Counted from the stretch's first letter, positions 11,374 through 23,754 are shown. The stretch: 64,000 nucleotides of DNA from Otatea glauca (GCA_036346275.1 CM070720.1:8409278-8473277), one strand, 5' to 3'. Numbers and translations are program-made. Notes: generated by a model not told the origin, from the letters alone.

Positions 11374-13572
11374 ATGGCCGAGGGAATAGGGTCAGCTACA
11401 GTAAGTGTAGGAAGGGTTCCTATTTTTTATGGCACAAATTATGCTTATTGGAAAATTAGAATGAGGTGTTATCTTGAGGCCGTAAGTTATGATGTGTGGA
11501 GGGTTACAGAAAGACCTTTGCCTCCACGGGTCATACCTGAAGGACAATCCTCATCCTCGGAACCTACTCCTGGAGAAATAAGAAATTTGCAATATGATGC
11601 TCAGGCTAGAAATGCTATCTTTTCTTGCCTTAACATTGAAGTTTTTGATAGAGTCAGTAATTTGTCAACTGCTTATGATATTTGGACTACTCTTCAAGAA
11701 ATTCATGAGGGAACCTCTGATGTAAAAGAGGAAAAATATTTTGTTGTCAGAGAGAAATTTGATCAATTCAAAATGCTCTCTCATGAAAATGCAAATGATA
11801 TGTTCTCTAGATTAAATCCTATTGTAAATGAGCTTAAAGGACTAGGAACTAAAGTTGATGATGTTGAAGTATGCAGGAAAATGATCAGAGTTTTACCACG
11901 AGCATATCATAGTCTGATCACCTATCTGTCAAACAGTGTCGATCTGAAGAAGCTCACACCCACTGAGCTACTGGGCAAAATTTCAGCTCATGAACTTACC
12001 TTGGGAGATGAAGTTGAAATTAAGAAGAAATCTATTGCTCTCAAGGCCAAAGAAAAGATTCAAGACTCTTCTGATGATGAAGAAGAAGAAGAAGATAGAT
12101 GTTATGAAGAGGAAGAAGATGTAAGAAAATTGGCATTACTCATGAGATCAGCAAACAAAATCATGAGAAGGGTAAATGCCAAAGGTAAATCCTCTAACCA
12201 CTTCTCGAAAATAACCCTTTGTCTAACATTGTCTGCTTTGAGTGCAATGAGAAAGTACACATAGATGCCCGCTGCCCTAACAAAAGCAACAAAAAGGGCA
12301 AGAGCAAAAACAAAGATGACAATGATGAAGAAAAGCTCAGGGAAGCTATAAAAGAAGTTATCACAAGAAGAGCCACTCCAAGAAACATTGGAGGAAAGGA
12401 AAGAAGGAGGCACACATTGGTGAATGGGTCACTGATGAAGAAAATTCGAGTGAAGAATCCTCCTCCTCATCAGATGAAGAAGAGCCAAGGTCCAAAGGAC
12501 TAGCAGGGCTTGCTCTAGATGAGTCCACACCACCTTCACCCTACCTACCTCTATGCCTCATGGCCAGGAACGATGAAGATAAGGTAAATGATTCTCCCTC
12601 TTATGAAGAGCTAGTAGAGATCATTAAAACAGCTAAGATAAAGCTCTTAAGAAAAATGCTTCTAGCTTAATGATTAAGAATGATGTGCTTACTGCTAAAA
12701 CTGAAATTCTTGAATCTGACATTAAGGTCTTGCATGAAAAATATGACATGCTAGAAATTAATCAAAATGAGCTTATAGAAGAACATAAAAAACTTTCACA
12801 TGCTCATTCTATTCTAAATACTGATCATGCATGTCTTAGTGTCTCTCATGATTCTTTGAAAATCACTCACATACAACTTGTTAAAGATCATGATGAATTG
12901 CTAAATAAATATTGTGAGCTGGAAATTGATAATGAGATGCAAAATAGAAAATCCAAAAATGTTTCATCTTGTAACGTTTCAATTAGCTGTGATTTGCTGT
13001 CTGATGAAATAAATATTCCTAGCACATCTAGCATGTGTGGCAAAAATTGTAAAAATGCTTTATATGCTAAAGAACTAGTAACAGAAAACAGTGAGCTAAA
13101 ATTCAAAGTAGCTAAATTTGACAAAGGATTAGAAAAATGCTTCCTTGGCAGTGCTACTCTTGATAAAATTCTTGGGGAACAAAGGACTGTTCTGGGTAAA
13201 AAGGGATTAGGTTATAAAACCGAATCTGTGCCCAGAAAGAATGATCAGCTAAAACCCAAGATAAATTTTATCAAAAGTAGGACCCAATGCTGTTACTGTT
13301 ATAACTACAATCATGCTTCTATAAACTGTGAATTTGCCTGTGCTCCATATACTAAGGTTAATAGAAGATGCATGGTTGATGCTCACTATATGCTGTTTAA
13401 GGATTTTAGGGGTAAAATGAATGTTAGATACGTTGGCCCCTCTAATCTGGATAAAAATCTTAAGGCTATTTGGGTGCCTAAGTCTTTACTTACTAATCCT
13501 TTTGGACCCAAAATTGTTCAGACTAACACTAATGGACCCAAAAGTATTTGGGTACCTAAAATCAAGAAATGA
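11374..13572 (+). pseudogene. gag of the SIRE-type element, frameshifted
   Basis: The first ATG after the PBS is at 11374 (MAEGIGSATVSVGRVP). Residues about 15-230 form the Copia gag core: FYGTNYAYWKIRMRCYL, EVFDRVSNLSTAYDIWTTL, EKFDQFKMLSHENANDMFSR and VLPRAYHSLITYLSN. An acidic stretch follows, with EEEEED near 12080. The reading frame shifts near 12220-12260. The knuckle CFECNEKVHIDARC (CX2CX4HX4C) is read in the other frame (12219-12503), and the frame returns at 12670-13572. That last part is a long heptad-rich, Asn/Lys/Glu-rich coiled coil with a second Cys/His cluster, CCYCYNYNHASINC, near 13291-13332. Gag packages the RNA. The stop at 13570-13572 separates it from pol in the same frame. 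Confidence 0.85.
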
Positions 13573-13596
13573 CCATGTTTTAGGTGAACTACAAGA

Positions 13597-16500
13597 GTGG
13601 TGGCCGACAGTGGTTGCACACAACATATGACCGGCACACCAAGGATGTTCACCTCAGTCGAAAACGAGAATGATCCAAGTCATAAGATTACATTTGGAGA
13701 TAACAGCAAAAGAAAGGTAAAAGGAAATGGTAAGATAGCCATCTCCAATGATCACTCTATTGAAAATGTACTACTAGTTGACTCTTTAAACTTTAATCTT
13801 TTGTCTATTGCTCAACTCTGTGATTTAGGTTTCCACTGTATCTTTTCAATTAATGGGGTAACAATTCTTGAAAAAAAGGAAAAGCTTATTTTTAAAGGTT
13901 TCAGATTTCAAAATCTCTACCTCGTTGACTTTAATTATAACTCCTCATGCATTTCAACTTGTCTGCTTGCTAAGGTTTCACTCGGGTGGCTTTGGCACAA
14001 ACGAGTTGGGCATGTAGGTATGTCTAATCTCAAAAAGCTTTTCAAAAATGAGCTAGTAGTGGGCCTGAAGGATGTTAAATTTGAAAAGGATAAGCTTTGT
14101 AGCGCTTGTCAAGCAGGCAAGCAAGTAACTAATCCTCATCCTGCAAAAAATATCATGTCCACTACTAGGCCTCTAGAACTTCTGCATATGGATGTTTTTG
14201 GCCCTACCTCATATGCAAGTGTAGGTGGCAACTCATACTGTCTTGTAATTGTGGATGAATTCTCTAGATTTACATGGTTATTCTTTTTGCCAAATAAAAG
14301 TGATGTTGGAAAAATATTTAAAACTTTTGCAAAAAGAGCTCAAAATGAATTTGATTGTCCCATTAAGAAGATCAGGAGTGACAATGGATCTGAATTTGTC
14401 AATACTAACATTATTGAATACTGTGATGAGTTAGGTATAAAGCACGAACTTTCAGCCACATATACTCCTCAACAGAATGGTGTAGTTGAAAGAAAGAATA
14501 TAACTCTCATAGAAATGGCAAGAACAATGTTGGATGAGTATAATACTTCTGATGCATTCTGGGCTAAAGCCATCAACACTACATGTCACGCAATCAATAG
14601 GCTTTATCTTCACCAACTTCTCAAGAAGACACCATATGAGCTTCTGGTAGGAAGAAAACCAAATATCACATATTTTCGTGTTTTTGGATGCAAGGTGTAC
14701 ATCTACAAAAAGAGAATACACCTAGGTAAATTCCAAAAGAGGTGTGATACAGGTATCATGCTAGGTTACTCTTCTAAATCTAAAGCTTATAGAGTTTTCA
14801 ACAACGCAACTGGTTTAGTAGAAGAAACCTATGATATTAAGTTTGATGAGTCTAATGGCTCACAAGGTGAGTATGAGAATTTAGATGATGTAGGAGAAGA
14901 ACCTTTAAGAGAATCCATGAAGAAAATGGAAATTGGTGAGATCAAGCCTGAAGAAAACAAAGATGATCAACCAAAAATGTCCACAATACCTCAAGATGGA
15001 TCCCAAATTGAAGATGATGAAAAGAAGGATGAAAGACTGAATTTCATAAAAAGCCATCACACCATAACCAAGGATCATCCTGTAGATCAAATCATTGGTG
15101 ATTTTAGTAAGGGTGTTCAAACTCGTTCTAGACAAGCAATCTTCTGTGAACATTACTCTTTTGTCTCATGTGTTGAGCCCAGAATAGTTGATGAAGCCTT
15201 GAAGGATGCTGACTAGATTGTGGCAATGGAAGAAGAGCTCAATAATTTTGAAAGAAACAAAGTCTGGAACTTAGTGGAAAGACCCTCAGATCATAATGTT
15301 ATTGGAACAAAATGAGTCTTCAGAAATAAACAAGATGAAAGTGGTATGGTCACTCGAAATAAAGCAAGGCTGGTAGCTCAAAGGTACTCTCAAGTTGAAA
15401 GTCTGGATTATGGAGAAACATATGCACCTGTAGCTAGACTTGAAGCCATACGGATCCTTCTAGCCTTTGCTTGTCATTTTAATATTACTCTTTTTCAAAT
15501 GGATATTAAAAGTGCTTTTCTTAATGGAATCATTGAAGAAACTGTTTATGTTGAACGACCTCCTGGTTTTGAAGATACAAAGTTTCCCAATCATGTATAT
15601 AAGTTGTATAAGGCTCTTTATGGTCTAAAACAAGCCCCAGGGCCTGGTATGAGCGCCTTAGAGACTCCTTACTAGAAAAGAATTTCAAAATTGGCAAGGT
15701 TGATCCAACATTATTTCTAAAAGACTTCAATGGTACATTAATGATTTGCCATATTTATGTTGATGACATTATCTTTGGAAGTACCAATCTATCTCTATGC
15801 AAGGAATTTAGTAATCAAATGGCTAGAGAATTTGAAATGTCAATGATGGGAGAGCTTACCTTCTTTCTGGGGTTTCAAGTCAAGCAATTAAAGGAAGGGA
15901 CTTTCATTTCACAAGAGAAATATATTAAAGACCTTCTCAAGCAATTTAATCTGGAAGAATGCAAGCCTATCAAAACTCCTATGGCAACCAATACACATCT
16001 TGATCAAGATGTGGGAGGTAAGTCTGTTGATAAAAAATTGCTTAGATCTATGATAGGATCCATACTGTACTTCACAGCATCTAGGCCAGACATCATGTTT
16101 AGTGTATGCATGTGTGCTAGATTTCAAGCTGCACCTAAAGAAGTGCATCTTAGTGCAGTAAAAAAGATTTTCAGATACTTAAAGCATACTCCTTGTTTCG
16201 GTTTGTGGTACCCTAAAGGTGCTTCTTTTGAACTTCTTGGCTATTCAAATTCTGACTATGCTGGTTGCAAAGTTGATCGAAAAAGCACTTCTGGGGGTTG
16301 TCATTTACTTGGAAGATCTTTAGTATCTTGGTGTTCTAAGAAGCAAAATTCAGTAGCACTCTCAACTACTGAGGCTGAATATGTAGCTGCAGGCAGTTGT
16401 TGTGCTCAAATTCTTTTTATTAAACAAACCTTTTTGGATTATGGTGTTATATTTGAAAATATGCCTCTATTGTGTGACAATGAAAGTGCAGTGAAAATTG

Positions 16501-16709
16501 CCAACAATCCAGTCTAGCATTCTAGAACTAAGCATATTGAAATCAGACATCACTTTATACGTGATCATGTTGCTAAAGGTGATATTATGCTTAGTCATTT
16601 AAGGACTGAAGATCAGCTGGCTGATATTTTCACTAAACCACTTGATGAGGCTAGATTTTCAAAATTAAGAAATGAACTGAATATTCTTGCTTTCTCAAAT
16701 ATTGCTTAA
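13597..16709 (+). pseudogene. Copia pol: protease, integrase, RT, RNase H (interrupted)
   Basis: Protease begins VADSGCTQHMTG (active-site DSG). Integrase has the HHCC region (WHKRVGHVGMSNL..CSACQAGKQ), then HMDVFGP, IRSDNGSEF and TPQQNGVVERKN, so the D,D,E residues are all visible. RT has QMDIKSAFLNG and YVDDIIFGS (the YVDD catalytic pair). RNase H has TEAEYVAAGSC and KHIEIRHHFIRD. Four lesions are visible: TAG at 15214-15216 and TGA at 15313-15315 (both where Trp is expected), a single-base loss near 15640 (the frame moves from QAP to the WYERL-type frame), and TAG at 16515-16517 in place of the usual Gln. The three nonsense changes are C:G to T:A transitions. The gene ends at TAA 16707-16709. 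Confidence 0.92.
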
Positions 16710-17920
16710 TTCTTGAAGTGACACATTAAGGGGGAGTCAAGTTTGCTTATCATGCATATCTTGCTATCTTTATGTGAACAAAGCAATTATCAGTGCTGAT
16801 ATAACTATGAGGTTAATTTTCAAATGAAGTTTCCTTAAAAATAACAATACTATAAAATTGCTGCTAAAACTCTTATCTTTCCTTAATACTATATTACACT
16901 TCCCTAAAACATTGCAGTCAGGATAATAAGTTTCAGAAGGAAATATTCATTCAAAAATAGAAAACATAAACTATTCAGCACATGAGTTATCTCTTCTTGA
17001 GCTTGAGTTAATCATATTCATGCTCTTATGAAAAATAAAGCTCATATATCCCTTCTTAAAGCTTTTTGAGTTTATTGGGTGATTAATTGTTATATTAAAG
17101 GTTATTCTAAGATTTCTCTACAAATTTGAGTGTTTTTCTTAAAAAAAAAGGGTCTCAGAAAGTCTTCAATTAGCTATTTCTATATTTTCCTTCCAGAACT
17201 ATGTCTATGCACCTCGGACTGTTGCCTTAAAACCAAACCGAGTGTTTTCCAACTACGGCGGACCAATTTCATTGGTCCGACGCAGATGGAAAGCCTTCAG
17301 AACTCGGTCCGGCGCAGACTAAAAAGCAGTCCAGGACATATTCGACAATAGCTCTGTCATCTATGCCTTATCTTTTTCAAATCATTTTTGATCTGAATCT
17401 TCTAAATCTCTTATCTCTGCTGTTCACGTCAAAATTCTATCTACTTAGGGCTTATCTCTGTCAAACTTGTCCAAATTCGGTAACAAAATTCTTGGATTCC
17501 CTGGTTAAAATCCCATCTACTCCTTCATAAAGAGACCTCCTCAAAATACGGCAGTTGTAGTCGTTACTTTCCTATGCTTGTCCATATTGCCTTTATTGCG
17601 GCTTTTGCTCTTAAGAATCCGTGCTATTTATACCGTCCTCTTCTTCAGACGTTTCTCATAATTTCTTGCTCTTCACCAAAACTCCTTTGATCAAAGTTCA
17701 TCTCCATCAAGCTTCTCGCAAAACCCCTGATCACATTCTCTTCACACCGAAGCTCATCCTGAATGGGTGTTTAGCAACGGTGTTCAAATTTGCTCAAGCT
17801 TCTGCGACTAGGGTTCTACTGTTCTTCAAATTCTTGCGCTTGACATTGTCATTAATCAGCCTCTGCTTTCCATCAAAGTCAACTTAGTATTTGTGCTTGA
17901 GAAAAGAAGTCTGAGTCAAG
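16710..17920 (+). other. Spacer between pol and the third ORF, with one extra LTR-type hairpin
   Basis: No ORF of note. A GGGGGAGT purine tract follows pol at 16731. At 17258-17288 a CGGCGGACCAAT..ATTGGTCCGACGC hairpin identical in type to the LTR array occurs, followed by a half unit CTCGGTCCGGCGCAG near 17304. Otherwise it is AT-rich. Confidence 0.6.
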
Positions 17921-20258
17921 ATGAGTTCTGATAATCCTGACAAAAGAGGGCTTTTTGGAAAAATTGATGATAAAATCAAAGGGAAGAAGAAAGCCAAAAT
18001 AGATAGATCTAGTCAAGCCCAGGGATCAGGTGGAGTAGTAAAGAAAGTAACTACTAAACCACCAAAAAGGGGTAAACAACCTGTGCCACATAATTCTCCT
18101 TCTTCAGATGACAGTGACTATGAGCTTGAGGTAGACATATCTTCTGATGAAGAAATAGAGCTCTCTAGTGAAACTGACTTGATTGTTGGGAATGAGCTAA
18201 GTACATTAGGGGGGGAACAAACTAAGATCAGTAAGATTGGTTCCAGAAAAGATCTGGTTTCCCTTTGATAGACCCACCTTTAATGAGCAATTTATCACCC
18301 CCTTTCAGAAAAACATATTCTTCGGGTACAAAAATAAGAAAAATAAGAGTGGCAAACTCTTGTCAGCCTTGTGTAAGCAGCAGTATGTAGATTGGAACCA
18401 AATCAACTCTATTCTAGTCTCAAACAGAATATTGGACTGTGTCAGATCAACACCAGGACTTGCTGCACAAATGTCTTCCATTGGACCAGCTTGTAATGAA
18501 AGCAGAATATTAGAATTTTATGCTTCTCTGTTGGTAAATAAGGACAGGCACTATATTCTGTTTACTATTGATGGGAAAAAGAGAAAAGTAAGATCACCTC
18601 AGTTTGAAGCTGCTATTGGAGCCTCAAGTTCTCTGCTGAACAGAACTAGGATTCATGATAGGATGTTCCCTGGAAATAGATGGAGGTAGATTGGTGACAT
18701 GCCTGATTTACAAGTATCTGCTCACATCTACAAAGATATCCATGAAGCTGGGTTCAATGCAAATAGGGTTCATTGCTTGTCTGCCGAAGCCAAAGCTCTG
18801 CTCTTGATTCTTAGACACACAATTTACCTTAAGACTGGATACAAAGAGGGAGTAACTCCATGTCTCGCTTGGTTGTTACATCTAATTCTGTCAAAACAAC
18901 CCATTGATCTAATAGATTATATCTTTGGAGAAATGGAAGAAGCTATTTACAGGAAAATGGGCAGTCCTCTTCCTTTTGCCATGCAAATCACTCAGATGTT
19001 TTTGGCTCAAGGAATCATCTCCCAGCTTGAGATGGATAGAGATTTTAATTGTCGACCTAAACAATACAAGATGCCCAAGCCAACAACAGATGAAGAAAGG
19101 CCCGTCAGACTTTCTACTCCTCCACTTCCAGCAATACATGAGCCTAGTGCTCAAGAAGATACTGAGAAAAATGCTAGTTCAGGCAATGCTGGTAGAGCTC
19201 CAAGTTATAGCTATCATGCCCAGGAATATTTCTCAACAGCTACTCCTCATACACCTACAGAAATACTGGGCTATGGATCTGAGAGTTTGAGTAATCAGAT
19301 TTTTGGACAGCATGAAGGCACTGAGATCCTTGTAAGCTCTAAATCTTATCATGAAGATGAAGAAATTCATAAACTGCAAGAACTAGCTACAACAACAAGA
19401 TTCATGGAAGCTCAAAGTTTTCCACCAGCAGTTCATGAACATGAAGCAGGTGGTTCAAGACCACATCAGGGACATATGCCAACTTTCACTCAGCAATCTT
19501 CTGAAGACTCTCATCATTCTCATCACTCTGAATTTGCTGAGCCTGCATTTTCACATAATTATGGTCATCAACCATCTTGGTGGGATTCACAGCCAAGTTG
19601 GTTCACATCATTTGAGCAACAGTATAATACTGATCTCAGAAATGCTCAAGAAAATTTTGAAGAAGAAAGGAGATTGGCTGCCCAGAGACATGAGGAACAA
19701 ATGGCAGCAATTCACCAACAGCAAGAAATGATGCAAAAGATCTATCAAGACCAAGCAAATCTCAGGGATAAAACATATAAAAGGTTTGATATGATCAGAG
19801 GCAATCAATGGGATCTGAGGAAATGGATAGGTGAGATCAAAACTGAACAGCTCGTGGTCAAAGACAAGCTATATGATCTAAATAAGAAGCAGAATGCTCA
19901 AAATGCCCAAATTGACAAATTTGCTCAAAATATGTACAAGAACATTGACAAGACTAGCAGCTGTTTGGATTGGCAAGGAGATATGTTTGATTATCTTCGG
20001 AATTACTCTGAAGGTGCTAAAAATAATTTGGTATATAATCAGGAACAAATTGCACAGCTCTTATTGGATAAAACAGATGTAACTCAAGAGCTAATAAAAA
20101 ATGTCCAGGAAGACCTCAGTGAACTCATGTTCAACCCTCAGCCTGGTGATCCCGACTATCCTAGTTGGCATGATCAAGCTATAGCTACTCCTCTCTCTGA
20201 TAAAGACCAAGAGCAATCATCGTCTTCTCCTCCAAGAAGAAGCACAAGTCCAGAATGA
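17921..20258 (+). pseudogene. Third (env-position) ORF of the SIRE-type element
   Basis: It starts at ATG 17921 with a basic N-terminus (DKRGLFGKIDDKIKGKKKAK). The frame shifts near 18235 and then runs 18237-20258, with a single TAG at 18687-18689. Residues after the shift (WFPFDRPTFNEQFITPF..RILEFYASL..VRSPQFEAAIG) and the later LRHTIYLKTG..LHLILSKQPIDLIDYIF..MEEAIY..GSPLPFAMQITQMF resemble the putative plant transposon protein domain found in env-position ORFs of Sireviruses. About residues 300-480 are Gln/Glu-rich coiled coil (EERRLAAQRHEEQMAAIHQQ). There is no signal peptide or membrane segment, so an envelope role is not supported. Function is unknown. Confidence 0.7.
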
Positions 20259-20637
20259 CAAGTATGCTGAAGAGAACTTTTTCTAAGCGCAAGAAGTGAC
20301 CTTTTTGGCAATTGATGCCAAAGGGGGAGAAGAATTAGTGTTTAAAGAAGTTTAGTGATTAGTATTCTTAGTATTTTCTCTTTGTATACACTGGTTATAA
20401 TAAAACCTTTTCTGCAGTTTTTATTGATTCCTGGTTTTATTAAAGTTTCTTGGTTAAGCTTATCTGAGTGCTTCGTTGATTACTTTATTTTTTTAATCCC
20501 AAAGCATGCATTCAGGGGGAGTATGATCTATTCAAGCATTACCTATGTTTTCAGACGAATCTTCATCTACAGGACAAGAAATAAGTAACCTTGCTAGCCC
20601 TCTAAGTATAAAATCAGAAATATTGTCATCAATCACC

Positions 20638-20651
20638 AAAAAGGAGGAGAT
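20638..20651 (+). other. Polypurine tract of the SIRE-type element
   Basis: AAAAAGGAGGAGAT directly precedes the 3' LTR TGAGAG. Similar GGGGGAG tracts occur at 16731, 20321 and 20515. Multiple purine tracts are common in SIRE-like elements. Confidence 0.75.
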
Positions 20652-22536
20652 TGAGAGCATCTAGGCCCCCTATTCTTTTTATTATACTTATTTTGTAGGT
20701 TTTGGTGTTGATGATCAAGAAGCATACTTAGTACAAGCTTACAAATACTATTCCTAAAGAACAAGGCTAAGGCTTTTAGTTGTAGCTTTGACATGGGAGT
20801 TGATTCAAGTCACATAGCTAGAATAACCGTACTATTAAGAGGGATTATACATAAGAAATGATCTTGGTTCATATGCAAAATCAGTAAGATTACTTGGAGC
20901 ATAGGACTTTTCATTTCTCACTCAAAAATCCAAAGTTGTACCTTGTTAGCCAAAACAATTCTCTCTAAACCAAACTTCTTAGGCGCTCAAAGGTACTTAG
21001 TTCAAAATTCCAACCGAGCGTACACCATGTACGCCGGATCAATATTTTCGGTCCGGTGCTGAGAATTAACTTTACCAAGCGTACTCCATGTACGTCGGAC
21101 CGACTTTTTTGGCCCGGCGTTAAGAGTTCTTCTTTGATTCTTTTCAACCAAGTACAACTATTATTCGTCGGACCAATCTGAATTCTTTTTTAAATATAGT
21201 CCGACATAATGTTATATTTTCACTCTAAATAAAACTCTAGTCTGTGTTAAAATTTATTTTTAACTAGAAATATGAAGTCTATTACAGACTAAAATTCCAT
21301 GTACGTCGGACTAACTTTTTCGGTCCTGCGCAAACTTGCTTCACTCTGATAAAACCAGTCGTTTTCTCTTGTACGCTGGACCAACTTTTTCGGTCCGGCG
21401 CAAACGTCGTTCGCTGGTACTAAGTTAGATCAAACCATGTGTACGCCGGACCAACTTTTTCGGTCCGGCGTCAACATAGCTTGCCTAGCTAAATCAAAAC
21501 ATATGCACGACGGACCAATTTTATTGGTCCGACGCAAATCTTCTTCTTGCCAGTATAAACCTTTGTTCTCTTCACTCTTACGACGGATCGATTTTTTTGG
21601 TCCGCCGTGAACAGGTCTTTCTGAGTTCAACAAATGCCTCTCAAACTATGTATCTCGGACCAAAATTTTCGATCCAGCGTGTGTGTAGTTTGACTTATGG
21701 TTCATACTCAGTCGAAATTCTTACTCAAAGGTAGCAGTTTACCTACCCCATCTACCCTACCAACCCCCAACGGGCAAATGGCAAGTGTAACGGTTATTTC
21801 TGTTCAGGGTCTATATATAGAATGCCTGTGTTCACAATGCAGATACAGAGCTTTGCACATTCACATCTTTTGATATCCTGAATATCTTTGAAATCATTCA
21901 AATCATATACAACTCTTTGATCTTTAGAATTCCTGAGCCTCACTACATCAAAGAGTTTTTGAGCTTCATTTCAGAAAATCACAAACAATCATTCTGAATT
22001 TTTAGAGTACTTGCTCCAAGCTAAATCTAGTTGAGTCTAGCTACTGAACCAAGAGACAAGGCTTGTGGATAGTCTATTACTCTTGAAACTAGCTGTTCCT
22101 AGACGGTTGGAGGAGTTGTTGGTGCGATCTGTCCAACAGTGACTGTGGAAGACCACCATTGCTGTGAAAGGTTGAGACTCACCTCACTGGAGTGGTGAAA
22201 GAGTCAAGATAGTGGAAAACCAAAAGTCATTGAGATTGGCTGTTTGGTGGAGCAATATTTCTAAGGAAGTGCTCTAATGGGGACGTAGGAGTGATCTCTG
22301 AACCTCGGTGAAAAGTTCCTGAGTCCCCCTGTTCCTGTCTATTCTAGCTTACTATTCTCTTATTATTTCTCATTCGAAATTCCTTTTCATACAGAATTTG
22401 TTTTAACAAGTGTTGTGCTGAACTTTTATACAAAGTGCTTCCGCTTCTATCTTTTTATTGAGAAAAGTTTTTAAATAACTGTAAAAAGTGTTAAAGTTGT
22501 CTATTCACCCCCCTCTGGGCCAACTTGATCCTTATA
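20652..22536 (+). repeat. 3' LTR of the SIRE-type element
   Basis: 1885 bp, TGAGAG to CTTATA, followed directly by GGAGG. It carries the same hairpin array (21029-21680). It also has a roughly 507-bp block (about 21886-22400) missing from the 5' LTR, with a region reading GACCACCATTGCTGTG..GAACCTCGGTG. The longer form is likely ancestral, because this block contains no insertion signature. Confidence 0.9.
21029..21680 (+). repeat. Hairpin array in the 3' LTR
   Basis: Eight units are collinear with 10327-10977. Arms are often better paired here, for example CGCCGGACC..GGTCCGGCG at about 21439-21468 and GACGGACCAAT..ATTGGTCCGACG at about 21508-21535. Confidence 0.8.
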
Positions 22537-22541
22537 GGAGG

Positions 22542-22953
22542 AAGTCGGTAGCGAGAGGCAGGAGACTGGTGAGGACGGGGTTGGCCAGTGGTGGCAGCCG
22601 ATAGGGGTGATTCGGCAGGAGAGAGAACAGGGAGAGAGAGCGGAGGAGAGGAGATGGCAATTGTGAGCAGGAGAGAGAAGGAAGAAGATGAGGGTAGGAC
22701 GGTGATTTTTTGTAAACACTGATGGCTTCACTGGGTTTAATGGTGACTCTAACTAATGTAGGTGATGGTAGTGGCATGAAAGGGCACAAATTAGAAACTC
22801 AGTGTCGTACATAGAATCTAATTTTTTGTAATGGCAAATTCGGGATCTGGACAACTATAAGTGGCATACAAAGAATTTTTTTCTATATTTTAATAGCAGA
22901 GAAGCTAAATTGTGAAGTTTTTTAAATAAGGGAGTGTCAATAGGCACTTTTCT
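22542..22953. other. Flanking sequence, purine-rich then AT-rich
   Basis: GA-rich tract 22605-22700 (GAGAGAGAACAGGGAGAGAG), otherwise nothing recognisable. Confidence 0.5.
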
Positions 22954-23754
22954 ACCTACTACAAAGAAAATCTATTTTTTGTCGGTCTATCACTGATGGC
23001 TCGACTAGAACCGGTAGTGATAACACTATTACTGTCGGTTCATCAGTTAGACTGGCACAAATGCTCGACCGAAGAAGAACCGGCTGTGGTAGTAACTTAT
23101 CACTATCGGTTCTAAACAAATCGGCAGTGGTACTATTACTGTCGGTTTTTTTTAAGAACCAGCAATGATAAGCTGGTTTGTAGATGAACCGGCGGTGATA
23201 ATGGAGGAAGTATCACCGCCGGTTCGGAATCCGCACCGGCAGTGCTAATATTTTTGAAAAATCATAACTTTTTCATACGGAGTCGGATGGAGGCAAAATG
23301 TATATAAAAATTGTAGCTCTCGATGAGATCTACAACTTTATAGTTGACAACTTTTTATTTGAAGTCATTTAGATGTCCAAATAATGGGTGAAACATTCGG
23401 ATATGAAGGGATAAAAGGAAAATATATCTTATAGTAGTTGAGAAGTGTCTGTTAGGTGAGATCATAAAGGGGAGATTGCGCGAGCAGTAGGTCTCAGGTT
23501 CGAATCCTAGCAACTGCGTGCGCACGTATTTCGCGCGAAAATCGCGTGACTTGTGGTCCAGGTGCAAATAAATTTTTTTTTACCGAGTGATTTTGGATTT
23601 GCAGTGGGCAAACTATCACTGCCGGTTTCTACACAAACCAGCAGTGATATCGGTATCAGAACCGGCAGTGATAGTCGGACTATCACTGCCAATTCCAATA
23701 TCCGACAGTGATGCCAGTTTGGAACCGGCAGTGATATGGTGTTTTGTAGTAGTG
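22954..23754. mobile_element. CACTA-like non-autonomous element (about 0.8 kb)
   Basis: The right end reads GGTGTTTTGTAGTAGTG, whose complement CACTACTACAAAACACC is a CACTA-type terminus. The left end CCTACTACAAAGAAAAT (22955-22971) is a mutated match. The outer 150-250 bp on each side hold many subterminal copies of ACCGGCAGTGATA-type words: direct near the left at 23010-23240, and both strands near the right at 23617-23735. No transposase is encoded. A clear 3-bp target duplication was not seen because the left tip is degraded. Confidence 0.72.

Larger units (their letters stand above)
9949..22536 (+). mobile_element. Full-length SIRE/Maximus-type Copia retrotransposon
   Basis: 12.6 kb bounded by a perfect 5-bp target duplication GGAGG (9944-9948 and 22537-22541). 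LTRs are 9949-11326 and 20652-22536; both start TGAGAG and end CTTATA, so the terminal dinucleotides are TG..TA instead of TG..CA. Order is LTR, Met primer site, gag with zinc knuckle, coiled-coil region, protease, integrase, RT, RNase H, a further ORF in env position, polypurine tract, LTR. The order PR-IN-RT-RH makes it Copia. The long size, the coiled-coil spacer and the extra 3' ORF point to the SIRE/Maximus lineage. Several in-frame stops and shifts make it inactive. Confidence 0.92.

Noticed and set aside
17921..20258. True retroviral-type envelope protein
   Set aside because: No signal peptide, membrane anchor or cleavage site visible; called third ORF only.
23470..23525. Possible tRNA gene (GGTTCGAATCC word)
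   Set aside because: Only the T-loop-like word fits. The T stem has mismatches, and no D arm, anticodon arm or acceptor pairing could be drawn.
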